A stretch of 64,000 bases of DNA from an uncultured Bacilli bacterium (GTDB lineage: Bacteria; Bacillota_I; Bacilli_A; RF39; UBA660): contig CAKPKL010000004.1 of NCBI GenBank assembly GCA_934167485.1, forward strand, positions 1 to 64,000, in the 5' to 3' direction. How positions within the stretch are numbered: the first letter of the stretch is position 1; the number at the start of each line of letters is the position of its first letter. The notes beneath the pieces are model-generated. The model did no database searches. It was not told the origin of the DNA and worked only from the letters and a program-made list of their open reading frames with translations. This document shows, one piece after another, positions 1 to 7,680 of this stretch. Made by a program: the position numbers and the translations under genes.

Positions 1-25
1 ATATGTCAAATAAGATTAAAATGTA

Positions 26-52
26 TAAAAAAAATAGATATTTCTATCTATT
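26..52 (-). terminator. intrinsic terminator of tRNA-Met
   Basis: An 8-bp hairpin (33-40 with 45-52, 4-nt loop) is followed, reading on the minus strand, by a run of six T (27-32). It lies just downstream of the minus-strand tRNA-Met gene. Confidence 0.7.
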
Positions 53-63
53 ATTACTCATAT

Positions 64-140
64 TGGTAGCGACGGGGAGATTCGAACTCTCGACACCATG
101 GGTATGAACCATGTGCTCTAGCCAACTGAGCTACATCGCC
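64..140 (-). tRNA. tRNA-Met (CAU), elongator type
   Basis: A 77-nt cloverleaf on the minus strand ending in an encoded CCA. The anticodon loop TTCATAC carries CAT. The acceptor stem GGCGATG pairs with CGTCGCT, including G-U pairs, so it lacks the C1/A72 mismatch expected of an initiator. The body resembles elongator tRNA-Met of Firmicutes. One mismatch (A50-C64) is visible in the T stem. A tRNA-Ile2 with lysidine-modified CAU is the alternative but looks less likely. Confidence 0.9.
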
Positions 141-154
141 ATGACAACAATAAA

Positions 155-183
155 ATTATAACAAAAAAAAATACCTTTTGCAA
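155..183 (-). promoter_or_regulatory. promoter of tRNA-Met
   Basis: On the minus strand, -35 TTGCAA (178-183), a 17-nt spacer and -10 TATAAT (155-160) with a TGn extension (TG at 162-163). It lies 14 nt upstream of the tRNA 5' end. Confidence 0.7.
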
Positions 184-201
184 CCCTTTTTTATAAAAAA
201 A

Positions 202-210
202 TGTTATAAT
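202..210 (+). promoter_or_regulatory. extended -10 promoter of ogg
   Basis: TGtTATAAT at 202-210 precedes the AGGTGG ribosome binding site (217-222) and ATG at 229. No good -35 at 17 nt is visible. Its position rules out the upstream TTG at 178 as the start codon. Confidence 0.55.
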
Positions 211-228
211 TTATTTAGGTGGTTTGAA

Positions 229-1053
229 ATGATTAGAATTAAAAATAACTTTGATTTGAAATCTACAGTTACTTGTGGTCAAATATTTAGATATAAAGAA
301 TATGAAAAAGGTTATGTAATTATAATAAAAGATAGGGTTATAAAACTTGAAATAGATGGAGAATACATTAATATAACTTCAAATAAAGATGATAATCTTC
401 TTGAAATTGTTAATGATTATTTTGATTTAAATAGAAATTACACAGAAATAGAGAATAATATAATTAATTTAGATAAAAAAATAGAGTCTGCAGTTAAATT
501 TAGTAATGGTCTTAGAATGATTCATCAAGATCCTTTTGAAACAATTATATCATATATTATTTCTCAAAATAATCGTGTACCTAGTATAGCTAATAGTCTT
601 AATTTAATAGCGTACAAATATGGAGATAGGGTTATTTTTGAAGGTAATGAATATTATTTGTTTCCTAGTTATGAAAGATTAAAAAATGTAAGTATGATGG
701 ATTATAGAATGTGTAAGGTAGGATTTAGGGATAAATATGTATATGAAGTAGTACAAAATATAAATAATGGTAGATTTGATATTAATAGCATATATAATCT
801 ATCAAGTGAAGATTCCCTTAATTATTTGATTAGTTTTAAAGGGATAGGGAATAAAGTTGCTTCTTGTATTCTTTTGTTTGCTTATCAAAAATTTGATGTA
901 TATCCTATAGATACTTGGGTTAAAAAATTTATGTTGGATGATTATAATATTGAAGGTGAAAAAAATATAAGAGAGTTTACTAAAAATACTTATAAAGAAT
1001 ATAGTGGGTTAGCTATACAATATATGTTTAATTATAAAAGAAATAAAAAATAA
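229..1053 (+). CDS. ogg: 8-oxoguanine DNA glycosylase, Ogg family
   Basis: A 274-aa bifunctional base-excision repair glycosylase/AP lyase that removes oxidised guanine. An N-terminal OGG_N-like domain is followed by an HhH-GPD domain. The hairpin motif GIGNKVASC is at about 205-213, with predicted catalytic Lys209 and Asp228 (in PID). The length fits bacterial, clostridial-type Ogg. The start at 229 was chosen because it has an AGGTGG Shine-Dalgarno; an in-frame TTG at 178 lies upstream of the promoter -10. It is a single gene, convergent with the next one across a shared terminator. MutY and Nth are less likely because no Fe-S cysteine cluster is seen. Confidence 0.88.
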   Translation: MIRIKNNFDLKSTVTCGQIFRYKEYEKGYVIIIKDRVIKLEIDGEYINITSNKDDNLLEIVNDYFDLNRNYTEIENNIINLDKKIESAVKFSNGLRMIHQDPFETIISYIISQNNRVPSIANSLNLIAYKYGDRVIFEGNEYYLFPSYERLKNVSMMDYRMCKVGFRDKYVYEVVQNINNGRFDINSIYNLSSEDSLNYLISFKGIGNKVASCILLFAYQKFDVYPIDTWVKKFMLDDYNIEGEKNIREFTKNTYKEYSGLAIQYMFNYKRNKK

Positions 1054-1083
1054 AGTTTAGAATTTTTTAAACTTTATTTTTTT
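1052..1083. terminator. bidirectional terminator between ogg and the kinase-like gene
   Basis: Inverted repeat AAAGTTTA (1052-1059) / TAAACTTT (1068-1075) with T-rich sequence on both sides, overlapping both stop codons of the convergent genes. Confidence 0.75.
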
Positions 1084-1848
1084 ATTTGTATCCATTAATT
1101 TGTCTATTATCAAGTCTTCATCGTATGTTTTTATTTGATTTCTGTTATACATAAGCAGATCAAATGTGTTATAAACGATTTTATTAATTTCTTTATTCCT
1201 TAAATCAAATTTATAAGGCTCAATTTGATATGCAGTATTTATATAAATAATATGTATTTTACTTAATATGGCAAGTGTGTATAAATTGAATAAATAATAA
1301 TCAAATTTTTCATCAAATTTATCTATTTTTGATAAATAATCTCTTAAAAACATGTTTCTAGTATCAATTTTTAGGTTATCAACTGCAAAATTGTCGTAGT
1401 CTATAAAAGTTATATTTTTTTCTTTGTCAACCAATATATTTCCTGGAATATCCGCACATATTATATTTAGTTTATGCAACTCTTTTAATTTATTAGCTAT
1501 TTCTTTTAAAATTAATTTAGAATTTCTTTTGTTGAAAGAAAGAGTAGAAAATGTATCACCATTTATATATGGCATCGTGTAGCCTATAATTTTATCTCTA
1601 TATTTAATTATGTTTTCAGCTTTTACAATATAATTAACATTTTCTAGTTTTTCATTTAAAATAGTTATTTTCTTAACTTTATTATCTATTTCATCATCTG
1701 TAAACTTTTTTTCTTTAAATAACTTGAATACTTTTTTGTTTTCATTTTCAGTAAACGGATGGACTGTTGATTCTGCAGTTTTACCTTCAAATGTTCTTTT
1801 TGTCATATATTCAAATTGAGAGTCATTAATTGTCAAAATTTTTAACAT
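1057..1848 (-). CDS. small protein-kinase-fold phosphotransferase, unknown substrate
   Basis: A 263-aa soluble protein. A kinase-like catalytic loop reads CADIPGN at 131-137 (Asp133 and Asn137 in the places of the HxDxxxxN residues, with Cys for His), followed by IDYDN at 149-153, where Asp150 could be the metal-binding Asp. The N-lobe is poorly conserved to the eye. The start at 1848 follows GGAGGTG (1854-1860); a longer in-frame ATG at 1881 overlaps the -10 region and has no ribosome binding site. It could be a Ser/Thr kinase-like or aminoglycoside/choline-kinase-like enzyme; I cannot name a substrate. Confidence 0.6.
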   Translation of the reverse strand: MLKILTINDSQFEYMTKRTFEGKTAESTVHPFTENENKKVFKLFKEKKFTDDEIDNKVKKITILNEKLENVNYIVKAENIIKYRDKIIGYTMPYINGDTFSTLSFNKRNSKLILKEIANKLKELHKLNIICADIPGNILVDKEKNITFIDYDNFAVDNLKIDTRNMFLRDYLSKIDKFDEKFDYYLFNLYTLAILSKIHIIYINTAYQIEPYKFDLRNKEINKIVYNTFDLLMYNRNQIKTYDEDLIIDKLMDTNKKIKFKKF

Positions 1849-1872
1849 ACAGTCACCTCCACATAGATAAGT

Positions 1873-1901
1873 ATTATACATTATAATAAAAAAATAATCA
1901 A
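1873..1901 (-). promoter_or_regulatory. promoter of the kinase-like gene
   Basis: Minus strand: -35 TTGATT (1896-1901), 17-nt spacer, -10 TATAAT (1873-1878). It is divergent from the gltX promoter, and the two -35 boxes are only 3 nt apart. Confidence 0.7.
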
Positions 1902-1904
1902 ATA

Positions 1905-1933
1905 TTTACAAATGTAAAAAAATTTGTTATAAT
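1905..1933 (+). promoter_or_regulatory. promoter of the gltX T-box operon
   Basis: -35 TTTACA (1905-1910), 17-nt spacer, extended -10 TGtTATAAT (TATAAT 1928-1933). Predicted start of transcription near 1940. Confidence 0.75.
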
Positions 1934-1939
1934 CAGTAC

Positions 1940-2156
1940 ATAAAGGCGATGAAGAAGAGTAGTATAATAATTTTATTTTTTAGAGAGTTAACGGTAGGTG
2001 TAAGTTAATAAATATATTATTAGAAGAAACTTTGGAGCTTCAATAGACGTATAATGAGAAGCACGTTAAGCTTAAAAGATGTAGAAATACATGAAAATAG
2101 GGTGGTACCACGATATAGATTCGTCCTTATGTTAGGATTAATCTATTTTTTTATGA
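1940..2156 (+). promoter_or_regulatory. T-box leader, predicted Glu specificity, upstream of gltX
   Basis: The T-box core GGTGGTACCACG (2101-2112) is followed by a hairpin (about 2115-2149) and a T run (2147-2153), i.e. the antiterminator/terminator switch. Stem I begins near 1950 with GAAGAGTAGTATAATAA, whose TAATAAT part pairs with ATTATTA near 2020. The 3' side of the specifier loop then reads GAAGAAA, giving GAA (Glu) as the likely specifier. This matches the downstream glutamyl-tRNA synthetase: uncharged tRNA-Glu should favour read-through. Confidence 0.88.
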
Positions 2157-2168
2157 AAGGAAGAGTTT

Positions 2169-3821
2169 ATGACTAATAAAGATTTAGCTAATGTAATATT
2201 TCCAAATATTACAAAAACAATTGAAGATTATGAAAATATTTATCCAGAAAGAAATTTAGATGAGAACGCATGTGTTACTAGATATGCTCCATCACCAACG
2301 GGTTTTATGCATATAGGAAACCTTATGTCTGCTTTGATAGACTATGTAATTGCTAAACAATCGAATGGAGTATTCTTTTTAAGAAATGAGGATACAGATA
2401 AAAAAAGAGAAGTAGATGGTGCAGTAGAACTTATTATGAATACTTTAAATCATTATGGTATGAGCCCAGACGAATATGAATTTGAAGGTAAAATAGTAGG
2501 TAATTATGGTCCTTATATTCAAAGTGAAAGAAAAGAAATATATCAAACTTTTATGAAACATTTAATTGAAATAGGAAGAGCATATCCTTGTTTTTGTACA
2601 TCAGAGGAACTTGCTGAAATGAGAGAAAATCAAGAGATTTCAAAGATTCGTCCAGGATATCATGGAAAGTTTGCTAGATGTTCTAGATTAAGTATAGAAG
2701 ATGCTATTAATAAAATAAATAATGGAGAAAAGTTTGTTTTAAGATTTAGAAGTAATGGTAATTTTGAAAATAAATTTGAATTTGATGATTTAAGACAAGG
2801 AAAACTATTTTTAAATGAAAATGATATAGATGAAGTAATTATGAAAAGTGAGAATATGCTTCCTACTTATCATTTCGCACATGTAGTAGATGATCACTTG
2901 ATGCATACAACTCATGTAGTAAGAGGAGAAGAGTGGTTACCTAGTGCACCTAAGCATATTCAAATGTTTGAAGCCTTTGGATTTAAAGCTCCAAAGTATA
3001 TACATACTCCTTTAATTATGAAGAAGGAAGGAGAGTCTTTAAGAAAAATAAGTAAAAGAAAAGATCCAGAAGCATTGATGACTTATTATGATGAACTAGG
3101 TTATCCTACACTTGCAGTTATAGAATCATTAATGACTATAATAAATTCTAATTATGAAGAATGGCATACAGCAAACCCAGATAAAAAATTTACTGATTTT
3201 TGTTTTAGTGCAGATAAAATGAGTACGAGTGGTGCTTTATATGATTTAATGAAATTAGATGATATATCTAAAAATATGATATCTAAAATGACAAAAGAAG
3301 AATTATATGAAAAATCACTTGATTGGGCTAAAACTTATTCTAAATCATTGGAAGAATTAATAAATAGAGATCCAGATTACTATAAAGAAATTATTAATAT
3401 AGAAAGACAACAAGAAAAACCAAGAAAGGATATTGCTAAATATTCTGATATAGAAAATTTAATTTGGTATATGTATGATGATGTATTTTATTCTAAAGAA
3501 AAGGAATATGAATGGAAAAATATAACTGATAAAAGTGAAATAAGTGTTATTTTAGATACATATTTAGATAAGTATTTTACTCTTGATAAGGCTATTTGGT
3601 TTAATAATATTAAACTTATGTGCGATGAACTTGGATATGCTTCTAATATGAAAGAATATAAGAAAAATCCAGAGAATTTTAAAGGTAATGTTGCTGATGT
3701 ATCTACAGTACTTAGAGTTGCTTTAACTAGTAAATCTATGACTCCAGATTTATATGAAATTATGAATATATTAGGATTAGAAAGGATTAAGGAAAGATAC
3801 TCAAAAATAAAAGAAGGATAA
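2169..3821 (+). CDS. gltX: glutamate--tRNA ligase
   Basis: A 550-aa class I aminoacyl-tRNA synthetase that charges tRNA-Glu (and, when non-discriminating, tRNA-Gln for GatCAB). The nucleotide-binding motif APSPTGFMHIGN is at 40-51 and the KMSKS equivalent KISKR near 293. The cysteines of CFC and ARC in the inserted domain may bind zinc. The C-terminal half is the anticodon-binding region. Length is typical of the longer Firmicutes form. The gene is preceded by a Glu-type T-box and an AAAGGAAGAG ribosome binding site, and is followed by a terminator shared with the next convergent gene. Confidence 0.93.
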   Translation: MTNKDLANVIFPNITKTIEDYENIYPERNLDENACVTRYAPSPTGFMHIGNLMSALIDYVIAKQSNGVFFLRNEDTDKKREVDGAVELIMNTLNHYGMSPDEYEFEGKIVGNYGPYIQSERKEIYQTFMKHLIEIGRAYPCFCTSEELAEMRENQEISKIRPGYHGKFARCSRLSIEDAINKINNGEKFVLRFRSNGNFENKFEFDDLRQGKLFLNENDIDEVIMKSENMLPTYHFAHVVDDHLMHTTHVVRGEEWLPSAPKHIQMFEAFGFKAPKYIHTPLIMKKEGESLRKISKRKDPEALMTYYDELGYPTLAVIESLMTIINSNYEEWHTANPDKKFTDFCFSADKMSTSGALYDLMKLDDISKNMISKMTKEELYEKSLDWAKTYSKSLEELINRDPDYYKEIINIERQQEKPRKDIAKYSDIENLIWYMYDDVFYSKEKEYEWKNITDKSEISVILDTYLDKYFTLDKAIWFNNIKLMCDELGYASNMKEYKKNPENFKGNVADVSTVLRVALTSKSMTPDLYEIMNILGLERIKERYSKIKEG

Positions 3822-3843
3822 TTCTATTTATACCTTCTTTTTT
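3810..3843. terminator. bidirectional terminator after gltX
   Basis: AAAGAAGG (3810-3817) pairs with CCTTCTTT (3833-3840), followed by T. It overlaps the ends of the two convergent coding regions. Confidence 0.65.
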
Positions 3844-4399
3844 CATAGTCAAATGTTATTTCATCTAATATATATACTTTAAATTTTTTTAAACATTCAA
3901 AATTGTTAGAATTTTTAATTAAAATTCTATTTCTATACTTATCGTTAAAGTTGTTTTGTAAATTATATTCAAAAAATAGAGTTATAACATCAAAAAATAT
4001 TTCTTCGTCAAAATCAAGTAAATGAATAAGCCTATCAATATCGAGATTTTCTAGGTGTACTATCATATCTTTCTCATATATTCCTATACATTTATTTTTT
4101 AATTGTTCTGTTTTTATATATTCAAATGCGTCTTGTAATAGTATTAAATATATTATTCTTTTATATTTGCTAGATTTTATGTCATCTATCAATCTTGAAA
4201 TAACTTTTTCTTCAAAGTCTATTTTCTGTTCTTCAATAAATTCGTCAATATTATCTTCAAATTCATTTATATCAATGTCATCAAATTCATCTTCGATTTC
4301 TGGCTCATCTTCGGTATCAGGCATGTATTCTTGTTTATAAGTATAATATGTATCTATTATTTTTTTTCTTAAAATCTCATTAATTGTTGTAAACTTCAT
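3824..4399 (-). CDS. hypothetical acidic protein
   Basis: 191 aa, no signal peptide or membrane segment. Residues about 26-60 are strongly acidic (repeated D/E, e.g. EDEPEIEDEFDD), and the rest looks alpha-helical. The start at 4399 is set by AGGTGG (4404-4409); an upstream in-frame TTG at 4450 is part of the -35 box. I recognise no family. It is monocistronic, with its own promoter, and convergent to gltX. Confidence 0.6.
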   Translation of the reverse strand: MKFTTINEILRKKIIDTYYTYKQEYMPDTEDEPEIEDEFDDIDINEFEDNIDEFIEEQKIDFEEKVISRLIDDIKSSKYKRIIYLILLQDAFEYIKTEQLKNKCIGIYEKDMIVHLENLDIDRLIHLLDFDEEIFFDVITLFFEYNLQNNFNDKYRNRILIKNSNNFECLKKFKVYILDEITFDYEKRRYK

Positions 4400-4421
4400 A
4401 AAACCACCTGCACTTAATATA

Positions 4422-4450
4422 ATTAAATCATTAAATAATATAATTGTCAA
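4422..4450 (-). promoter_or_regulatory. promoter of the acidic hypothetical gene
   Basis: Minus strand: -35 TTGACA (4445-4450), 17-nt spacer, -10 TTTAAT (4422-4427). Confidence 0.55.
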
Positions 4451-4476
4451 TATTATAAGTTTTTTATCAAAAAATC

Positions 4477-4505
4477 TTGTGTGTGGGTAAATAATATGTT
4501 ATAAT
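4477..4505 (+). promoter_or_regulatory. promoter of tRNA-Glu
   Basis: -35 TTGTGT (4477-4482), 17-nt spacer, extended -10 TGtTATAAT (TATAAT 4500-4505), 16 nt before the tRNA 5' end. Confidence 0.6.
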
Positions 4506-4521
4506 TAATTTGTTCTTTTAA

Positions 4522-4598
4522 GGCCCGTTGGTGAAGTGGCTTAACACATAGCCCTCTCAAGGCTACATTCAAGGGTTCGAACCCCTTACGGGTCACCA
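4522..4598 (+). tRNA. tRNA-Glu (CUC)
   Basis: A 77-nt cloverleaf with encoded CCA. The acceptor stem GGCCCGT pairs with ACGGGTC. The anticodon stem TAGCC/GGCTA encloses CTCTCAA, giving anticodon CTC (reads GAG). The acceptor and D arm match Firmicutes tRNA-Glu. This is probably a minor isoacceptor, since GAA is the dominant Glu codon here and a UUC tRNA must exist elsewhere. Confidence 0.88.
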
Positions 4599-4634
4599 AT
4601 ATATATATTAATCAAGCTATTTGATTTTGATTGA

Positions 4635-4658
4635 GGTTAATAAAATTAACCTTTTTTT
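4635..4658 (+). terminator. intrinsic terminator after tRNA-Glu
   Basis: GGTTAAT (4635-4641), AAA loop, ATTAACC (4645-4651), then seven T. Confidence 0.8.
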
Positions 4659-4679
4659 GTAAAAATAGAAATAAATATG

Positions 4680-4745
4680 AATGATGAGTAGTATAATATT
4701 TAGAGATTTTAAAATAAGTTAATCACTAAAAAGTGGTTTTTTTGT
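4680..4745 (+). other. short T-box-like remnant with terminator hairpin
   Basis: The sequence from 4682 (GATGAGTAGTATAATATTTAG and onward) resembles the 5' side of Stem I in the gltX T-box at 1950-1985. The T-box core is absent. It ends in a hairpin (4721-4726 with 4733-4738) plus T run (4739-4743). It is probably a decayed leader or a chance resemblance; no gene depends on it because the next promoter lies downstream. Confidence 0.3.
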
Positions 4746-4797
4746 ACAAAAAAATGTATATAAAAAGTGGTTATGTGGTAAAAATATTACAATAAAT

Positions 4798-4826
4798 TTG
4801 ACAAAGTACTTCATATTTGCTATAAT
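4798..4826 (+). promoter_or_regulatory. promoter of the NlpC/P60 gene
   Basis: Consensus TTGACA (4798-4803), 17-nt spacer, TATAAT (4821-4826). Predicted transcription start near 4833, about 50 nt before the GTG start. Confidence 0.85.
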
Positions 4827-4882
4827 CGACAATGTGCCTAAAAAATAAGAGGGCATAAAAATAGAAGTATAGGAGAATTTTT

Positions 4883-5497
4883 GTGAAAAATTTATTTAGA
4901 AAATTTCTAGTGTTACCTATAGTAACTACAATATTTCTACTTGGTATAAATAAAATAGAAGCATTAGAAATCAAAAAAATGGATAAATCATTTAAAATTT
5001 ATCAAATAAAAGAAAAAGAACAAGTAGTAGAAAGCACCAATGTATTTGAAATATATCATAGTGAGATGTTAAAAGATGTACTTGGCGAAATAGAGGAGGA
5101 AGAACCAGAACCCGAAGAGGTAGAGGAAATAGATTTAACTTTTCAGGAAAGTGTTGTTAATTTTGCCTTACAGTTTGTTGGAAATCCATATGTTATGGGT
5201 GGAACAAGTTTAACTAATGGAGCTGATTGTTCTGGATTTGTACAATCTGTATTTGCAAATTTTGGTATAAGTCTTCCAAGAACTACATATGGTCAGTCAG
5301 TATCAGGTGATAGTATAGATATAGAAGATATTAGAATAGGTGATATAATATCTTATGGTTATGATGGATATGTTACTCATTCAGCACTATATATTGGTAA
5401 TGGAACTATTGTACATGCTAGTATACCTGAGTTAGGTATTAGAACAGATACCATGTATCTTACAACTCCAATAGTAGCAATCAGAAGAGTAATGTAA
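4883..5497 (+). CDS. secreted NlpC/P60 family peptidoglycan hydrolase
   Basis: 204 aa. A signal peptide or anchor spans about residues 5-27, then comes a Glu-rich linker (69-83), then an NlpC/P60 catalytic domain from about 89 to the end. The catalytic Cys116 is in DCSGFV, His166 in THSALYIG, and a third polar residue is probably His178. The family cleaves D-Glu-DAP or related stem-peptide bonds outside the cell. The GTG start at 4883 has AGGAGA 6 nt upstream. The gene is monocistronic with a consensus promoter and a terminator. No SH3 or LysM targeting domain is visible. Confidence 0.88.
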   Translation: MKNLFRKFLVLPIVTTIFLLGINKIEALEIKKMDKSFKIYQIKEKEQVVESTNVFEIYHSEMLKDVLGEIEEEEPEPEEVEEIDLTFQESVVNFALQFVGNPYVMGGTSLTNGADCSGFVQSVFANFGISLPRTTYGQSVSGDSIDIEDIRIGDIISYGYDGYVTHSALYIGNGTIVHASIPELGIRTDTMYLTTPIVAIRRVM

Positions 5498-5516
5498 AAA
5501 AATATACAAAAAAATG

Positions 5517-5544
5517 TTGTAAAAGCCATATAATGTGTTATAAT
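5517..5544 (+). promoter_or_regulatory. rpsB-tsf promoter, embedded in a terminator hairpin
   Basis: -35 TTGTAA (5517-5522), 16-nt spacer, extended -10 TGtTATAAT (TATAAT 5539-5544). The -10 sits in the loop of the NlpC/P60 terminator. Confidence 0.65.
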
Positions 5545-5558
5545 ATATATGGCTTTTT
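5523..5558 (+). terminator. terminator of the NlpC/P60 gene
   Basis: AAGCCATATA (5523-5532) pairs with TATATGGCTT (5546-5555), followed by T. The loop holds the rpsB -10 box. Confidence 0.65.
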
Positions 5559-5653
5559 AATTTACACACCTTATGGATTTATATGTCTAGTGCCAAATTG
5601 GTGATGTATAAAGTTGATATAGGTGGAAGATATAACGAAAAGGAGGAATATAT
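5551..5653 (+). promoter_or_regulatory. rpsB 5' leader, possibly structured
   Basis: About 100 nt between the promoter and the rpsB ATG. ACACACC near 5564 can pair with GGTGATGT near 5600. A ribosomal-protein autoregulatory leader is plausible but unproven. It ends with a strong AAAGGAGGAA ribosome binding site. Confidence 0.3.
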
Positions 5654-6697
5654 ATGACAGTTGTGTCAATGAATTATTTATTAGAAGCTGGTGTTCATTT
5701 TGGTCATCAAACTAAAAGATGGAATCCAAAAATGAAAGAATACATTTTTACTTCAAGAGATGATATTTATATTATCGATTTACAAAAAACTGCAAAGAAA
5801 ATAGAGGAAGCTTATAACGCTTTATCAGAAATTGCACGTAATGGTGGTAAAACTATTTTTGTAGGAACTAGAAAACAAGCTCAAGAAGCTACTAAAGAAG
5901 AAGCTATTAAGAGTGATTCTTTCTATGTTACTGAAAGATGGTTAGGTGGAACACTTACAAATTTTAGAACTATTAGAAATAGAGTTAAGAGATTAGAAAC
6001 TATTGAAAAAATGGAAGCAGATGGAACTTTTGATTTACTTCCAAAGAAAGAAGTTATTGGTTTAAAGAAAGAATATGCTAAATTAGATAAATTATTATGT
6101 GGTATTCGTGGAATGGATAAACTTCCACAAGCTATGTTTATAGTAGATCCTTCTAAAGAAGAGATTGCTATTCGTGAAGCTAGAAAATTAAATATCCCTG
6201 TATTTGGTATTGTAGATACTAACTGTGATCCAGATATGGTTGATTATGTAATTCCTGCTAATGATGATGCTATTCGTGCTGTTAAATTAATAATTGGTGT
6301 TATGAATAATGCAATACTTGAAGCTAATGGTGGAAAAATTACAGATTATGTAAGTGGAAAAACTGAAGAAAATGGTTCTGATATTATGAAAAGAGCTGTT
6401 GAATCAGTAAAAAGAAAAGAAGATAGAAAACCTCAAGATAGACCATTCGATAGAAAAAGAAAACAATTTGATAAGAAAAAATCATCAAATAAAGAAGTAA
6501 AAGTAGAAGAGACTAAAGAAAATAAATCTGAAGAAAAAGTAGAAGTTAAAGAAGCTAAAACTGTTAAAGAAAAAGCCGTAGAAAAAGAAGATTTATCTAC
6601 TAAAACAGTTGCTGAATTAAGAGAACTTGCAAAAACTAAAGATGTTAAAGGTTATTCTACAATGAAGAAAGCTGAATTGTTAGAAGCTTTAAAATAG
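5654..6697 (+). CDS. rpsB: 30S ribosomal protein S2 with C-terminal extension
   Basis: 347 aa. Residues 1 to about 230 are a normal bacterial S2 ([15 protein letters not shown] near the start, then the IVDP and [12 protein letters not shown] motifs). Typical S2 is 230-260 aa, so roughly 100 extra residues follow: a Lys/Glu-rich linker (about 245-310) and a final module of about 34 residues (314-347, [14 protein letters not shown]...) that looks like a SAP/Rho-N-type helix-extended-loop-helix nucleic-acid-binding motif. First gene of rpsB-tsf. The S2 part is certain; the tail assignment is by eye. Confidence 0.93.
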   Translation: MTVVSMNYLLEAGVHFGHQTKRWNPKMKEYIFTSRDDIYIIDLQKTAKKIEEAYNALSEIARNGGKTIFVGTRKQAQEATKEEAIKSDSFYVTERWLGGTLTNFRTIRNRVKRLETIEKMEADGTFDLLPKKEVIGLKKEYAKLDKLLCGIRGMDKLPQAMFIVDPSKEEIAIREARKLNIPVFGIVDTNCDPDMVDYVIPANDDAIRAVKLIIGVMNNAILEANGGKITDYVSGKTEENGSDIMKRAVESVKRKEDRKPQDRPFDRKRKQFDKKKSSNKEVKVEETKENKSEEKVEVKEAKTVKEKAVEKEDLSTKTVAELRELAKTKDVKGYSTMKKAELLEALK

Positions 6698-6702
6698 ACT
6701 GT

Positions 6703-6731
6703 AAAAGATGATTTTTAATCGTCTTTTATTT
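6703..6731 (+). terminator. attenuator-like hairpin between rpsB and tsf
   Basis: AAAAGATGAT (6703-6712) pairs with ATCGTCTTTT (6718-6727) over 10 bp with one G-U pair, followed by a weak T-rich tail. It probably gives partial termination, lowering tsf relative to rpsB. Confidence 0.55.
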
Positions 6732-6747
6732 ATAAAAGGAGGATATT

Positions 6748-7626
6748 ATGATTACTGCTAGTATGGTAAAAGAATTAAGAGAAAAAACAGGAGCTGGAAT
6801 GCTTGATTGTAAAAAAGCACTTGAAGCAAACAATGGAAATATTGATGCTTCAATAGATTGGTTAAGAGAAAAAGGAATATCAAAAGCAGCTAAGAAAGCT
6901 GATCGTATAGCTGCTGAGGGTGTAGCTGCAATACTTACTAAAGGAAATAAAGCAGTTATAATAGAAGTAAATTCTGAAACTGATTTCGTTGCTAAAAATG
7001 AAAAGTTTATGGATATGGTAAATGAAATTTTAAATGTTATAATTGATTCAGATGTAACTACATTAGAAGAAGCTTTAAAACTTTCAACTAGTGAAGGTAC
7101 AGTAGAGGAATTAATTACTGCTAGAACTGCTACAATAGGAGAAAAATTATCTTTTAGAAGAATGGAAGTAGTTACAAAGAAAGATTCTGAAGTATTTGGT
7201 GATTACATTCATATGGGCGGAAGAATTGCAGTACTTACTGTAATAGATGGAGCAAATGAAGAAGTAGCTAAAGATGTAGCTATGCATGCAGCTGCTATGA
7301 AACCATTATATGTTAAATCAAGTGAAGTTCCAACAGAAGTTCTTGATAAAGAAAAAGAAATTATGAAAGAACAATTATTAAATGAAGGTAAACCTGCTGA
7401 AAGAATAGAAGGTATACTTGTTGGAAAAGTAAAAAAATATTATGAAGAAGTATGTTTAGAAAATCAAATATTTGTAAAGGCTGAAAACAAAGAGACAGTT
7501 GCTGAATTTGTTAAAAACAATGGTGGTGTTATAACTGGTATGATTCGTTTTGAAGTAGGCGAAGGAATACAAAAAAGAGAAGAAAATTTTGCTGAAGAAG
7601 TAGCTAAACAAATGCAAGGAAAATAA
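6748..7626 (+). CDS. tsf: elongation factor Ts
   Basis: 292 aa. Nucleotide exchange factor for EF-Tu. The N-terminal UBA-like domain contains VKELREKTGAGMLDCKKALE, the segment TDFVAKNEKF forms the EF-Tu contact region, and YIHMGGRIAVL is in the core domain. Length is normal. AAAGGAGG lies 7 nt before the ATG. Second gene of the conserved rpsB-tsf pair. Confidence 0.96.
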   Translation: MITASMVKELREKTGAGMLDCKKALEANNGNIDASIDWLREKGISKAAKKADRIAAEGVAAILTKGNKAVIIEVNSETDFVAKNEKFMDMVNEILNVIIDSDVTTLEEALKLSTSEGTVEELITARTATIGEKLSFRRMEVVTKKDSEVFGDYIHMGGRIAVLTVIDGANEEVAKDVAMHAAAMKPLYVKSSEVPTEVLDKEKEIMKEQLLNEGKPAERIEGILVGKVKKYYEEVCLENQIFVKAENKETVAEFVKNNGGVITGMIRFEVGEGIQKREENFAEEVAKQMQGK

Positions 7627-7638
7627 TCCTTGTTTTTT
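7615..7638 (+). terminator. terminator of rpsB-tsf
   Basis: CAAGGA (7615-7620) pairs with TCCTTG (7627-7632) across the tsf stop codon, followed by six T. Confidence 0.8.
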
Positions 7639-7645
7639 ATTTGTA

Positions 7646-7680
7646 TAAAAAAAGTTTTAATCTTTTTTGATTAGAACTTT
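7646..7680 (-). terminator. terminator of the yigZ transcript
   Basis: On the minus strand an AAGTTCTAATC-type stem pairs with GATTAAAACTT (7652-7679), followed by a T run (A on the plus strand, 7647-7653). It overlaps the yigZ stop. Confidence 0.6.

Noticed and set aside
178..228. N-terminal extension of ogg from TTG 178
   Set aside because: The TTG is the -35 hexamer shared with the tRNA-Met promoter, and the extension crosses the -10 box.
4771..4974. 67-codon minus-strand frame overlapping the NlpC/P60 start
   Set aside because: Shadow of the leader and signal-peptide region; no ribosome binding site and it covers a consensus promoter.
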